The notes: generated from the sequence alone by a model not told the origin. A stretch of 64,000 nucleotides of DNA from Hoeflea sp038900095 (GCF_038900095.1 NZ_JBBMQQ010000002.1:496001-560000); one strand, 5' to 3'; numbered from the stretch's first letter, positions 1-8,640 are shown. Translations and numbers: made by a program.

Positions 1-75
1 CCCGGTGCCGAGCTTGGGCGCGGCCGTGGCGGTGGCCACTGCATGAGCTGCCCGACCATACGTGATGCTGTCTGA
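1..75 (+). CDS. arcA: Arginine deiminase, C-terminal end only (partial)
   Basis: Frame 1 is open from the first base to a TGA at 73-75 and encodes the last 24 residues of a protein. It ends in a Gly/Arg-rich stretch followed by GGHCMSCPTIRDAV. The GGHCM(T/S)CP signature is the C-terminus of arginine deiminases and carries the catalytic nucleophile cysteine (HCM). The enzyme converts arginine to citrulline and ammonia in the cytoplasm. It lies 17 nt upstream of arcB and arcC, the next two enzymes of the pathway, which confirms the call despite the short fragment. The rest of the gene is outside the window. Most ADI proteins end in RDP(I/V)..., so the RDAV end is a small variation. Confidence 0.9.
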   Translation, partial: PGAELGRGRGGGHCMSCPTIRDAV

Positions 76-92
76 CCTGAAAGGTTACGCAA

Positions 93-1094
93 ATGGCTTA
101 CAATCTGAAAAACCGGCATTTTCTCACCTTGCGGGATTTTGCACCGCGTGAAATTGCCTTCCTGCTCAAACTCGCGGCCGATCTGAAGGTAGCGAAATAC
201 ACCGGCACGGAAGTGCCGAAGCTTCAGGGCAAGGACATTGCGTTGATCTTCGAGAAGGACAGCACCCGGACCCGCGTCGGCTTCGAGGTCGCTGCCTACG
301 ATCAGGGCGCGCGTGTCACCTACCTGGGGCCGACGGGATCGCATATCGGTCACAAGGAATCGGTCAAGGATACCGCCCGGGTTCTGGGGCGGATCTATGA
401 CGGCATCGAGTATCGCGGCTTTGGCCAGGACGTCGTCAACCAATTGGCGCAATATTCCGGCGTGCCGGTCTATAACGGGCTGACCAACGAGTTCCACCCG
501 ACCCAGATCCTCGCTGATTTCATGACCATGCAGGAGCATGTGGACAAGCCGTTGCATCGCGTGGCCTACGCCTTCCTTGGCGACGCGGGCAACAACATGG
601 GCGACAGCCTGCTGATCGGCGGCGTCAAGATGGGCATGGATGTCCGCCTATGCGCACCAAAAGCCTGCTGGCCGACCGATGCCATCATCGCCGAAGCCGA
701 GGCGATTGCCGCCGATACCGGTGCGCGCATGATGATCACGGAGGACGTCGATGATGCCGTCAGGGATGTGGATTTCATCTACACCGATGTCTGGGTGTCG
801 ATGGGCGAGCCCAAGGAAAAGTGGGCCGAGCGGATCAAGCTGCTGAAACCCTACCAGGTGACGGCAGACGTGATGGCCAGGAGCGGCAATCCGCGGGTTT
901 GCTTCATGCATTGCCTGCCGTCGTTTCATAACACGGAGACCACCGTCGGGGCCGAGATCAAGGCGGAGTTCGGTCTGGATGCGATGGAGGTGACCGAAGA
1001 GGTGTTCGAAAGCGAGGCCTCTATCGTTTTCGATCAGGCGGAAAACAGGATGCACACCATCAAGGCGGTTCTTGTCGCCACCTTGGGGGCGTGA
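93..1094 (+). CDS. arcB: Catabolic ornithine carbamoyltransferase
   Basis: This 333-residue cytoplasmic enzyme is the second step of the arginine deiminase pathway: citrulline plus phosphate gives ornithine and carbamoyl phosphate. Visible motifs are the carbamoyl-phosphate loop STRTR at residues 57-61, the FHPTQ motif near 136, and HCLPSFHN from about residue 273 with the catalytic cysteine. FHN rather than FHD and the C-terminal ENRMHTIKA stretch resemble the catabolic ArcB type. The length is normal for the family. It lies between arcA (17 nt upstream) and arcC (1 nt downstream), so the degradative direction is favoured over arginine biosynthesis. Confidence 0.95.
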   Translation: MAYNLKNRHFLTLRDFAPREIAFLLKLAADLKVAKYTGTEVPKLQGKDIALIFEKDSTRTRVGFEVAAYDQGARVTYLGPTGSHIGHKESVKDTARVLGRIYDGIEYRGFGQDVVNQLAQYSGVPVYNGLTNEFHPTQILADFMTMQEHVDKPLHRVAYAFLGDAGNNMGDSLLIGGVKMGMDVRLCAPKACWPTDAIIAEAEAIAADTGARMMITEDVDDAVRDVDFIYTDVWVSMGEPKEKWAERIKLLKPYQVTADVMARSGNPRVCFMHCLPSFHNTETTVGAEIKAEFGLDAMEVTEEVFESEASIVFDQAENRMHTIKAVLVATLGA

Positions 1095-1095
1095 G

Positions 1096-2007
1096 ATGCT
1101 GGTTGTCGCAGCCGTGGGCGGCAACGCGCTTCTGCAACGGGGCCAGCCCCTGACCGCCGAGGCGCAGCGTGCCAATGTCAAGACGGCGGCAGACGCGCTG
1201 GCCGGAATCGTGCGCGCCGGACACCGGTTGATCATCACCCATGGCAATGGTCCGCAGGTGGGCCTGCTGGCGTTGCAGGGCGCTGCCTACAAGCCCGACG
1301 AGGCCTATCCGCTGGATGTCCTCGGGGCCGAAACCGAAGGCATGATCGGTTACCTGATCGAGCAGGAGCTGGAGAATGCGCTTGGCCACGAACACGCGGT
1401 CGCAACGCTTTTGACCCAGGTGATCGTGGATGCCCACGATCCGGCCTTCGCAGCGCCAACCAAATTCGTCGGACCTGTCTATTCCAGGCAGGAGGCAGAG
1501 GCGCGGGCCGGTGCTGCGGGTTGGAAAATCGCGCAGGACGGAGATTATTGGCGGCGCGTGGTTGCGTCTCCGAAGCCCCTGGAAATTCCGGATCTGGGCG
1601 TCTTGCGCTTGCTGCTGGATCAGGACGTGATCGTGATTTGTACAGGTGGCGGGGGCATCCCGGTGCTGCGCAAACCGGATGGCAGCCTGATCGGGGTTGA
1701 GGCGGTGATAGACAAGGATGCCGCCAGTGCGCTTCTGGCCGCCGATATTGGCGCGGATGCCTTGTTGCTGTTGACCGATGTCAATGCGGTTTACCAGAAT
1801 TTTGGTACAGATGCTGCCACGCCGCTTGACCGGCTGACACCGGATGAGGCGCGTGCGCTTGATATGCCAAAGGGGTCGATGGGGCCAAAGTTGCGCGCTG
1901 CCAGCGATTTTGCGGATCGTGGTGGTGTTTCGGCGATTGGCCGGCTGGCCGATGCAATGTCCATCCTTGATGGCACGGCTGGCACCCGTGTGTTAAAGGA
2001 GATCTGA
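1096..2007 (+). CDS. arcC: Carbamate kinase
   Basis: This 303-residue protein transfers phosphate from carbamoyl phosphate to ADP, giving ATP, CO2 and ammonia. It is the ATP-yielding step of arginine fermentation. It has the amino-acid-kinase fold signatures: GGNAL near residue 8, GNGPQVG at 50-56, CTGGGGIPV in the middle, and a VIDKDAASALLA helix. The ATG at 1096 is chosen because it lies 1 nt after the arcB stop; an earlier in-frame ATG at 1072 would lie inside arcB. The gene ends 9 nt before atpD with no terminator between, so its ATP product and the ATPase are probably made from the same transcript. Confidence 0.95.
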   Translation: MLVVAAVGGNALLQRGQPLTAEAQRANVKTAADALAGIVRAGHRLIITHGNGPQVGLLALQGAAYKPDEAYPLDVLGAETEGMIGYLIEQELENALGHEHAVATLLTQVIVDAHDPAFAAPTKFVGPVYSRQEAEARAGAAGWKIAQDGDYWRRVVASPKPLEIPDLGVLRLLLDQDVIVICTGGGGIPVLRKPDGSLIGVEAVIDKDAASALLAADIGADALLLLTDVNAVYQNFGTDAATPLDRLTPDEARALDMPKGSMGPKLRAASDFADRGGVSAIGRLADAMSILDGTAGTRVLKEI

Positions 2008-2016
2008 GGTACCCAG

Positions 2017-3411
2017 ATGAGCGCTACGGCCCTTCTAAATCCTGACACAGAGACTGAAGGACGCATAGCTGCCATTCGCGGAGGCGTTGTCGATGTGGCG
2101 TTCGAGGGAACGGTCCCCAACATTCACGATCTGCTTTACGCCGGTGAGGTCGCGCTGGAAGTTGCCGGCCTGATCGGCCACGGCATGGTGCGGGCCATGG
2201 CGCTTGCGCCGGTGCGCGGGCTTGGCCTTGGCATGACGGTCAAGGCGACCGGCGGGCCGATCATGGTTCCGGTGGGGGACGCTGTCCTGGGCCGGATGCT
2301 GGATGTTTTCGGTGCGCCAATCGATGGCCGTCCCGACCCGGTGGTGAGCGAACGCCGCTCCATTCACCAACCGCCGCCGAAGCTGAGCGATCGCGTGCTG
2401 CACTCGAAGATTCTCGAGACAGGGATCAAGGCCATCGATCTGCTGTCGCCGATTGAGCGCGGCGGCAAGACCGGGCTGTTTGGTGGCGCCGGCGTCGGCA
2501 AGACCGTTCTGATCACCGAGCTGATCAACAACACGGTGCAGCACCACAAGGGGGTGAGCCTGTTTTGCGGGATCGGTGAACGGTCGCGCGAGGCGGAGGA
2601 GCTGTACCGCGAGATGGGCGAGGCGGGCGTGCGTGACAAGACGGTGATGCTTTTCGGCCAGATGAACGAAGCGCCCGGCGTGCGGTTTCTGGTGGGCAAC
2701 ACTGCCTTGACGATGGCCGAGTATTTCCGTGAGGACAAAGGCCAGGACGTTCTGCTGCTGATCGATAACATCTTCCGCTTTGTTCAGGCTGGCTCCGAGG
2801 TGTCGGGGCTGATGGGGCGCATGCCTTCGCGTGTCGGATACCAGCCGACCTTGGCCACGGAGCTTGCCGGGCTGGAAGAACGCATCACCTCGACCAAACG
2901 TGGCGCGATCACGTCGATCCAGGCCGTGTATGTGCCCGCCGACGATTTTACGGACCCGGCCGCGGCACATATCTTCTCGCATCTTTCGGCCTCGGTGGTG
3001 TTGTCGCGCAAGCGGGCGAGCGAGGGGCTCTATCCGGCGGTCGATCCGCTGGCGTCGGCCTCGGTGATGCTGACGCCTTCGGTGGTCGGACAGCGGCACT
3101 ATGACATCGCCCGTGCAGTGCGCAGGACACTGGCCGAGTACGAGGAATTGCGCGATATCATCGCCATGCTCGGACTCGAGGAGCTGTCGGCGACTGACCG
3201 GGCCACGGTGGCGCGGGCGCGGCGGTTGGAGCGGTTCCTGACGCAGCCTTTTTTCACGACGGGCTCCTTCAGCGGCATGGAAGGCAAGATGGTGCCGATT
3301 GCCGATACGCTGAACGGCTGCGAGACGATTCTCGAGCAAACCCAGTTCGATCTTCCCGAAAGCGCCTATTACATGATCGGGGGGCTGGATGACCTGGAGG
3401 CCAAGTCATGA
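2017..3411 (+). CDS. atpD: N-ATPase beta subunit
   Basis: This is the catalytic beta subunit of an F1-type ATPase, 464 residues. The P-loop GGAGVGKT is at residues 156-163, followed by the GERSREAEELYREM and PSRVGYQPTLATE stretches typical of beta subunits. The gene order that follows (beta, epsilon, AtpQ, AtpR, a, c, b, alpha, gamma) and the absence of a delta gene identify the N-ATPase family rather than the housekeeping F-ATPase. A strong ribosome binding site (AAGGAGAT) precedes the ATG at 2017. It overlaps atpC by 4 nt (ATGA). Confidence 0.95.
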   Translation: MSATALLNPDTETEGRIAAIRGGVVDVAFEGTVPNIHDLLYAGEVALEVAGLIGHGMVRAMALAPVRGLGLGMTVKATGGPIMVPVGDAVLGRMLDVFGAPIDGRPDPVVSERRSIHQPPPKLSDRVLHSKILETGIKAIDLLSPIERGGKTGLFGGAGVGKTVLITELINNTVQHHKGVSLFCGIGERSREAEELYREMGEAGVRDKTVMLFGQMNEAPGVRFLVGNTALTMAEYFREDKGQDVLLLIDNIFRFVQAGSEVSGLMGRMPSRVGYQPTLATELAGLEERITSTKRGAITSIQAVYVPADDFTDPAAAHIFSHLSASVVLSRKRASEGLYPAVDPLASASVMLTPSVVGQRHYDIARAVRRTLAEYEELRDIIAMLGLEELSATDRATVARARRLERFLTQPFFTTGSFSGMEGKMVPIADTLNGCETILEQTQFDLPESAYYMIGGLDDLEAKS

Positions 3412-3818
3412 GCATGGCGTCGGACATGAATGTCATCCTGCGCCTGCCCAACCGGACGCTTTTCGAGGGGCGGGCGACGCGCGTGACGGCGGTTGCGCCC
3501 AATGGTGCGTTCGGTATCTTGCCGAACCACGTTGATTTTGTCACCGCGCTGGTGCCGTCCGTGATGACGTTGAGCCTTGTCGATGGATCCGAGGAAATCT
3601 TCGGTCTCGACGAAGGCCTTCTGGTCAAGAAGGGGCACGACGTCTCGGTTGCGGCGCTGCGCGGTGTGCATGGTGATGATCTTGACAGTCTGCAGGACAC
3701 CGTGGAGGCAAGCTTCATTCAGATGGACGAGGACGAGCGTCAGGCGCGCTCTGCGCTGTCGCGGCTGGAAGCGGACATGGTCCGGCGTTTTGCAGAACTG
3801 CGGAGACCGCAGCAATGA
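3408..3818 (+). CDS. atpC: N-ATPase epsilon subunit
   Basis: This 136-residue protein is the central-stalk epsilon subunit. The N-terminal beta-sandwich reads MNVILRLPNRTLFEG...GAFGILPNHVDFVTAL, matching the conserved epsilon region, where a G-x-F/L-x-x-LP-x-H motif is expected. A C-terminal charged helical part follows. It sits second in the operon, directly after beta, as in N-ATPase operons. It overlaps atpD by 4 nt and the next gene by 4 nt, indicating translational coupling. Confidence 0.88.
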   Translation: MSMASDMNVILRLPNRTLFEGRATRVTAVAPNGAFGILPNHVDFVTALVPSVMTLSLVDGSEEIFGLDEGLLVKKGHDVSVAALRGVHGDDLDSLQDTVEASFIQMDEDERQARSALSRLEADMVRRFAELRRPQQ

Positions 3819-4102
3819 CGCAAAAACCTGACAAGCCCACCGAAGAGATCGGCCGCCATGCCAAGCGGATGAAATCGACGCGTGAAAATCCGGGTCCGAG
3901 CCCGCTCATGGGCATCAGTACCTTCGGGATGATCGGCTGGTCGGTCGCAGTGCCGACGGTCGGTGGTGCGCTTCTGGGGATCTGGCTCGACCGTGTGGCG
4001 CCGCAAAGCTTTTCATGGACCATCAGCCTGATCCTGGGCGGCGTCGTTCTCGGCGCATTCATCGCCGGGATGTGGATGAGCAAGGAAGGAGGGCGCAAAT
4101 GA
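3815..4102 (+). CDS. atpQ: N-ATPase AtpQ, AtpI-like membrane protein
   Basis: This is a small two-span membrane protein of 95 residues. A hydrophilic N-terminus of about 35 residues is followed by hydrophobic segments near residues 37-57 and 66-87. It resembles the AtpI-like subunit (called AtpQ in N-ATPase operons), which is proposed to help assemble or load the c ring. Position between epsilon and AtpR fits. It overlaps its neighbours by 4 nt on both sides. Confidence 0.8.
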   Translation: MTQKPDKPTEEIGRHAKRMKSTRENPGPSPLMGISTFGMIGWSVAVPTVGGALLGIWLDRVAPQSFSWTISLILGGVVLGAFIAGMWMSKEGGRK

Positions 4103-4398
4103 TAGATATCGACTGGACCGCCGCGATGCTGGGATTCGGCATTGGCACGGTGATGGGGGTCGTCTTTTTCGTTGGCCTGGCCGTTGGCATTCGGCGCGCA
4201 TTGCGCACCAAAACCCCGATTGGAATCCTGACACTAAGCGCTGCGGTGCGCCTTGCGGCCTTCCTCGGCGTTGGCTGGGTCGTCGTCAGTCAGGGTGGAC
4301 CGTGGGCCGGTCTCGGCTATGGCATCGCGTTCCTGGTCGTCCGGTTGGTGGCCACGACACTTGCCCGCAGCGAAGCCGTTACGGGAGACGCGTCATGA
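4099..4398 (+). CDS. atpR: N-ATPase AtpR subunit
   Basis: This 99-residue protein has three hydrophobic segments (about residues 8-30, 42-62 and 67-87) and no soluble domain. AtpR is a marker protein of the N-ATPase family and is absent from ordinary F-ATPases. It has been proposed to contact the c ring or a subunit through conserved arginines; here the RR-LRTKTP stretch after the first span is the obvious candidate. The start at 4099 overlaps the atpQ stop (ATGA) and follows a GGAGGG ribosome binding site. Confidence 0.78.
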   Translation: MIDIDWTAAMLGFGIGTVMGVVFFVGLAVGIRRALRTKTPIGILTLSAAVRLAAFLGVGWVVVSQGGPWAGLGYGIAFLVVRLVATTLARSEAVTGDAS

Positions 4399-5090
4399 AC
4401 CTGTCGCCCGACCAGACCATCATGTTCGAGATCTGGGGTATCCCGATCAATGCGACCATCTTCTACACCTGGGTGGTGATGGCGGTGCTGACGCTGGTGT
4501 CGATGCTGATTACCCGGAACCTGCGGCCGGATGTGCCGCCCAACCGCTGGCGGACGATGCTGGAAGTCATCGTGCAGGGCATTCAGGGGCAGATCCAGGA
4601 AATTGCGCCGGGTCCTTCGCGGCACCTGCTCTATTTCTCGGGAACCCTGTTCCTCTACGTCGCCATGTCGAACCTGCTGCTGGTCGTTCCGGGGTTTGAG
4701 CCTCCGACGTCGTCCCTGTCGACGACGACCGCGCTGGCGCTCTCCGTTGTGCTTGCCGTGCCGCTGTTCGGCATTGTCAGCCGGGGGCTGCGCGGCTACC
4801 TCAAAACCTATCTGGAGCCTTCATTCATAATGCTCCCCTTCAATATCATTTCGGAATTCACACGGGCGATATCGCTGGCGATGCGGCTTTACGGCAACAT
4901 CATGAGCGGAGCCGTGATCGGGATTATCCTGCTCAGCGTGGTGCCGTTCTTCTTTCCCGTGGTGATGGACTTGCTGGGCCTTCTGACCGGGATGATCCAA
5001 GCCTACATCTTTGCAATTCTGGCGACGGTCTACATCTCCGCCGCCACCGCTCCTCAAAAATCCTTGCAGCCTGAAAGGGATACCCCATGA
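4395..5090 (+). CDS. atpB: N-ATPase a subunit
   Basis: This 231-residue membrane stator subunit forms the ion half-channels. It has about five or six hydrophobic helices. The essential arginine lies in the ISLAMRLYGNIMSG segment, equivalent to Arg210 of the E. coli a subunit. The protein is shorter than typical F-ATPase a subunits, as is usual in the N-type. The ATG at 4395 is chosen over an upstream in-frame start inside atpR because it overlaps the atpR stop by 4 nt and follows a GGGAGA-like ribosome binding site. It overlaps atpE by 4 nt. Confidence 0.92.
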   Translation: MNLSPDQTIMFEIWGIPINATIFYTWVVMAVLTLVSMLITRNLRPDVPPNRWRTMLEVIVQGIQGQIQEIAPGPSRHLLYFSGTLFLYVAMSNLLLVVPGFEPPTSSLSTTTALALSVVLAVPLFGIVSRGLRGYLKTYLEPSFIMLPFNIISEFTRAISLAMRLYGNIMSGAVIGIILLSVVPFFFPVVMDLLGLLTGMIQAYIFAILATVYISAATAPQKSLQPERDTP

Positions 5091-5374
5091 CAGACCTTGG
5101 CATCATTGCCGCAATCTCGATCTTTACAGCCGGGCTGACCGTGTCGTTCGGCGCCATCGGTCCGGCGCTGGGTGAAGGGCGCACCGCCGCCACAGCGCTG
5201 AGCGCGATCGCGCAGCAGCCGGATGCCGCCTCGACGATTTCGCGGACACTGTTCGTCAGCCTGGCGATGATCGAGTCGACCGCGATCTATTGTTTCGTCG
5301 TCGCCATGATCCTGATCTTTGCCAACCCTTTCTGGACCGCGGCCCTGGAAGCGGCAAAAGTCGCAGGCAACTGA
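5087..5374 (+). CDS. atpE: N-ATPase c subunit with a two-carboxylate ion site
   Basis: This 95-residue rotor-ring subunit has two transmembrane helices and a polar loop RTAATALSAIAQQPDA. Helix 2 has E63-S64-T65, matching the Glu-Ser-Thr Na+ ligand set known from Ilyobacter (E65, S66, T67). In helix 1 the residue 33 positions before E63 is E30, where the classic Na+ ring has Gln32. Two carboxylates facing one site are described for N-ATPase rotors and for Fusobacterium. Na+ or H+ coupling cannot be settled from sequence. The gene lies 3 nt before atpF. Confidence 0.92.
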   Translation: MTDLGIIAAISIFTAGLTVSFGAIGPALGEGRTAATALSAIAQQPDAASTISRTLFVSLAMIESTAIYCFVVAMILIFANPFWTAALEAAKVAGN

Positions 5375-5377
5375 CCC

Positions 5378-6148
5378 ATGTCCATCGACTGGATCACCGT
5401 CGCGGCCCAGATCGCCAATTTCCTGGTGCTGGTCTGGCTCCTGAAGCGCTTTTTCTACCGTCCCATCCTGGATGGCATCGATGCACGCGAGGCAGAGATT
5501 GCCGACAGGATGAAAGCCGCCGTGCTCGCGAAGGAAAAGGCGCAATCGGTCGAGGCCGACTATCACGAAAAGGTTCGGGCGCTGCATGTCGCGCAATCCG
5601 AGATGGCGGAAACGATCCGGAAGAAAGCCGAAGAGCAACGCGACGCGCTTCTCGCCGAGGCACGGGAACGGATGGACCGGGAATATGTGACGTGGACCGC
5701 GCATCTTGACGAGGAGACGAAAAAATTCACCACCGGGATGCATCAGGCGGGAGCAAGGGCGCTGTTGTCCCTCATGCGCAAGGCATTGAGTGACCTGGCC
5801 GACCAGAAGCTTGAAGGGCAGATGGCACATCATCTCGCCCGGCAGATAAAGTCGACGGCTGCGGATCTGCGTCACACTGCGGGGCAGCCGGCAAGCGCCG
5901 TGGTGACCAGCCACGAAACGCTGTCGTCATCGGCGCAAGCCGAACTGACGGCTGAGTTGCAAACGGTTTTCCCCGACATCGCAGTGCGCTTCGAGACCGA
6001 TGCAACGCAGTCTCCCGGTCTGGTTCTGCGGATGGGCGGTGCGGAGCTCGCCTGGACCGTGGACTCCTATGTCGATGGCCTTGATGCCGTGATCGGAGAG
6101 CAGTTGAGCAAGGCAAGCCAACCGGAAGTGCGACGCCATGAACGCTGA
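5378..6148 (+). CDS. atpF: N-ATPase b subunit, long form
   Basis: This peripheral-stalk b subunit has 256 residues, well above the 150-170 usual for F-ATPase b. One N-terminal membrane helix (about residues 5-25) is followed by a long charged coiled coil to about 130. A C-terminal part (about 150-245) resembles the delta/b-delta region that docks on alpha. No separate atpH (delta) gene is present, which is normal for N-ATPases and suggests that the extended b subunit covers that role. It overlaps atpA by 11 nt. Confidence 0.85.
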   Translation: MSIDWITVAAQIANFLVLVWLLKRFFYRPILDGIDAREAEIADRMKAAVLAKEKAQSVEADYHEKVRALHVAQSEMAETIRKKAEEQRDALLAEARERMDREYVTWTAHLDEETKKFTTGMHQAGARALLSLMRKALSDLADQKLEGQMAHHLARQIKSTAADLRHTAGQPASAVVTSHETLSSSAQAELTAELQTVFPDIAVRFETDATQSPGLVLRMGGAELAWTVDSYVDGLDAVIGEQLSKASQPEVRRHER

Positions 6149-7676
6149 AGCCCGTTCAGCCCAAACCAATCCCGAACTGGTCTTGAAGGCACTGCTGGAC
6201 AGCCCGTCCCCCGGCCCGCGGCTGAGCGAGATCGGGTCGGTAGCCGAGGTTGGTGACGGAATCGCGATTGTTGCTGGGCTGGAGCGCGCGCTGTCGGACG
6301 AGTTGCTTCAATTTGCCAGTGGCGTGCAGGGCATCGTTCTCGATCTCGAGCCGGGACGTCTGGGCGTTGTCCTTCTGGGGCCATCCGACCGCGTGGCCGT
6401 GGGAGAGAGCGTCTTGCGCTCGCACAAGGTTGTCAGCGCCCGGGTTGGCCATGCGCTGCTGGGCCGAGTTGTCGATGCGCTTGGCAACCCGCAGGACGGC
6501 AGGGGCGACATCAAGTCAGAGGCCACACGTCCCGTCGAGATGGACGCGCCGAAAATCCTTGACCGGCAAGCCATCACACGTCCCCTGGCGACGGGGATCA
6601 AGGTGATCGATGCAGCCGTTCCCGTTGGTCTCGGTCAACGCCAGCTGGTGATCGGCGACCGGCAGACCGGCAAGACGTCGCTGGCCGTTGATGCAATCCT
6701 CAACCAGAAATCCAGCGACCTGATCTGCATCTATTGCGCTATCGGGCAACGTGGCGATGCGGTTGCCAAGGTGGTGGGTGCGATCCGCGAGGGCGGCATG
6801 ATGGAGCGGAGCATTGTCATGTCCGCTGGCGATGAAGGGGCTGCCGGCCTTGCCTATGTTGCGCCCTATGCCGCGCTGACGATGGCAGAGCATTTCTCGG
6901 ACGAGGGACGGGATGTTCTGGTGGTGCTGGATGATCTGACACATCACGCGCGGTCCTACCGGGAGCTGTCGCTGCTGCTGCGCCGTCCTCCGGGCCGCGA
7001 GGCCTTTCCCGGCGATATCTTCTACATCCATGCCCGGTTGCTGGAGCGCGCAGGCCAGTTTACGCCCAAAGCCGGCGGCGGCTCGATCACCGTGCTTCCG
7101 GTGGTCGAGACCCAGGCCGAGAACCTGTCGGCCTATATTCCGACCAACCTGATCTCGATCACCGACGGGCAGATCTATCTGTCGCCCCGTCTTGTGCGCA
7201 AGAACCAGTTTCCGGCCGTTGATCTGGGCGTGTCGGTCTCGCGCGTTGGCGGCAAGGCGCAAAGCAAGGCCTTCCGGTCTGTCGCCGGAAATTTGCGTGT
7301 GACCCTGTCGCAATTCGAGGAGCTGGAGGATTTTGCCCGTTTCGGCACACGGCTGGATGATGCGACCCGCGCACGGCTGACACGTGGCGCTGCGGTGCGG
7401 GCATCGCTCCGGCAAGCCGAACGCGATCCAATTCCGGCAATCGAACAACTTGCTGTTCTGGTCACAGCCATGGACGGCGGGTTCGACGGTTTGAGCGAGG
7501 CCGATACCTTCCGGGTCATGACCGCCATCAGGACTGCCGCCGCGTGTGATCTGGACGATATCGCAAAACGGATCTCGCAAAACGCCGTCCTTGATGACGA
7601 CGACCGGAACCGGATGATCACGCTCGGGCAAAACGCGCGCAAGGCTCTGGAGGAGCGAGATGGCGCAAACTCTTGA
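6138..7676 (+). CDS. atpA: N-ATPase alpha subunit
   Basis: This is the non-catalytic nucleotide-binding alpha subunit, 512 residues. The P-loop GDRQTGKT is at residues 173-180. Further conserved stretches are AIGQRG, the DDLTHHARSYRELSLLLRRPPGREAFPGD region, and SYIPTN-like ENLSAYIPTNLISITDGQ. Length is normal for alpha. It starts inside the end of atpF and its end overlaps atpG by 17 nt, so the three genes are translated as a coupled block. Confidence 0.95.
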   Translation: MNAEARSAQTNPELVLKALLDSPSPGPRLSEIGSVAEVGDGIAIVAGLERALSDELLQFASGVQGIVLDLEPGRLGVVLLGPSDRVAVGESVLRSHKVVSARVGHALLGRVVDALGNPQDGRGDIKSEATRPVEMDAPKILDRQAITRPLATGIKVIDAAVPVGLGQRQLVIGDRQTGKTSLAVDAILNQKSSDLICIYCAIGQRGDAVAKVVGAIREGGMMERSIVMSAGDEGAAGLAYVAPYAALTMAEHFSDEGRDVLVVLDDLTHHARSYRELSLLLRRPPGREAFPGDIFYIHARLLERAGQFTPKAGGGSITVLPVVETQAENLSAYIPTNLISITDGQIYLSPRLVRKNQFPAVDLGVSVSRVGGKAQSKAFRSVAGNLRVTLSQFEELEDFARFGTRLDDATRARLTRGAAVRASLRQAERDPIPAIEQLAVLVTAMDGGFDGLSEADTFRVMTAIRTAAACDLDDIAKRISQNAVLDDDDRNRMITLGQNARKALEERDGANS

Positions 7677-8553
7677 AACCCTGGTGCGGCGCACGGCCAG
7701 CATACAAGGCATTCGCAGCGTCGTTCACACGATGAAAACCCTCTCGGTGATCAATGCGGCTCCCTACGAGCACGCCGCCCTGGCCATCGAAGCCTATCAT
7801 CAAACGGTTCTGGACGGGCTGCATGCCTTCCTGTCCGGGGCCGGTCCTCTGGATGCGGCCTCCTCCGACATCGCCCAGCGGGTCATTGTTGTCTTCGGCT
7901 CCGATCATGGCCTGTGCGGTAACTACAACGAGGTTATTGCCGCGCATGTGAGGCAACATGTCGACAATGACCCCGGCGTTGCCACAAGCGTGCTCTGCAT
8001 TGGCGCTCAAATGGCCGATGCGCTGCAGGACCAGGGCTTCGATGTGGAAGACACGTTCTTTCCGGCCGCGTCCGTCGATGGGCTGGAGCGGCTTGCAAAC
8101 CTTCTGACCGGGCGGCTCGACGAGATCAGGCGTGCCAGCCACCCACAGGAAATCGCCGTGTCCCTTGCCTACTCCGCGCGCGGAGAGGCGGATGCGCCGG
8201 CACTCAGGATCGCGGCCTTGCTGCCGCTTGATCCGTCGCTGCTGCATGATCTTCGCACAAAGCCCTGGGTCTCGCGAAGCCTGCCCTACTATTCGATGCC
8301 GCCGGCCGATCTGTTCAGGGCGCTGATCCGGAATCATCTGTTTGCGAGCTTGTTCCGGGCTGCGGCAGAAGCCATGGTCACCGAAAACGCCGCCCGGCTG
8401 GCGCTTATGCAGCAGGCCGAACAATCGGTCGACGACAGGCTGGAAGAGCTCAAATCCGACACGCGGACATTGCGTCAAACCGAAATCACGACCGAACTTC
8501 TCGATGTGATCATCGGGTTCGAGGCGCTGAAGAAGAAAAAGCCCGCCAGTTAG
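7660..8553 (+). CDS. atpG: N-ATPase gamma subunit
   Basis: This is the central rotor shaft subunit, 297 residues. The N-terminal helix contains RRTASIQGIRSVVHTMKTLS, and the conserved FGSDHGLCGNYNE motif follows (residues about 83-95). The C-terminal helix ends in ITTELLDVIIGFEAL, matching the gamma signature E-ITxELLDVI. It is the last gene of the arc/N-ATPase unit; the next gene is on the opposite strand. Confidence 0.92.
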   Translation: MAQTLETLVRRTASIQGIRSVVHTMKTLSVINAAPYEHAALAIEAYHQTVLDGLHAFLSGAGPLDAASSDIAQRVIVVFGSDHGLCGNYNEVIAAHVRQHVDNDPGVATSVLCIGAQMADALQDQGFDVEDTFFPAASVDGLERLANLLTGRLDEIRRASHPQEIAVSLAYSARGEADAPALRIAALLPLDPSLLHDLRTKPWVSRSLPYYSMPPADLFRALIRNHLFASLFRAAAEAMVTENAARLALMQQAEQSVDDRLEELKSDTRTLRQTEITTELLDVIIGFEALKKKKPAS

Positions 8554-8575
8554 GCGAGCCTCTTGAAGAGCGGCA

Positions 8576-8599
8576 TGATCCGGTGATGGAGCCGGATCA
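8576..8599 (+). terminator. Hairpin after the N-ATPase operon (weak terminator candidate)
   Basis: TGATCCGG (8576-8583) pairs perfectly with CCGGATCA (8592-8599) around an 8-nt loop. It lies 22 nt after atpG and between two convergent genes, so it could end transcription from either side. There is no run of T after either arm, so factor-independent termination is not shown. Confidence 0.35.
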
Positions 8600-8640
8600 G
8601 AACCGGGGGCGAAGAGTGCTTTGCTGTCGCTGGATTTCCG

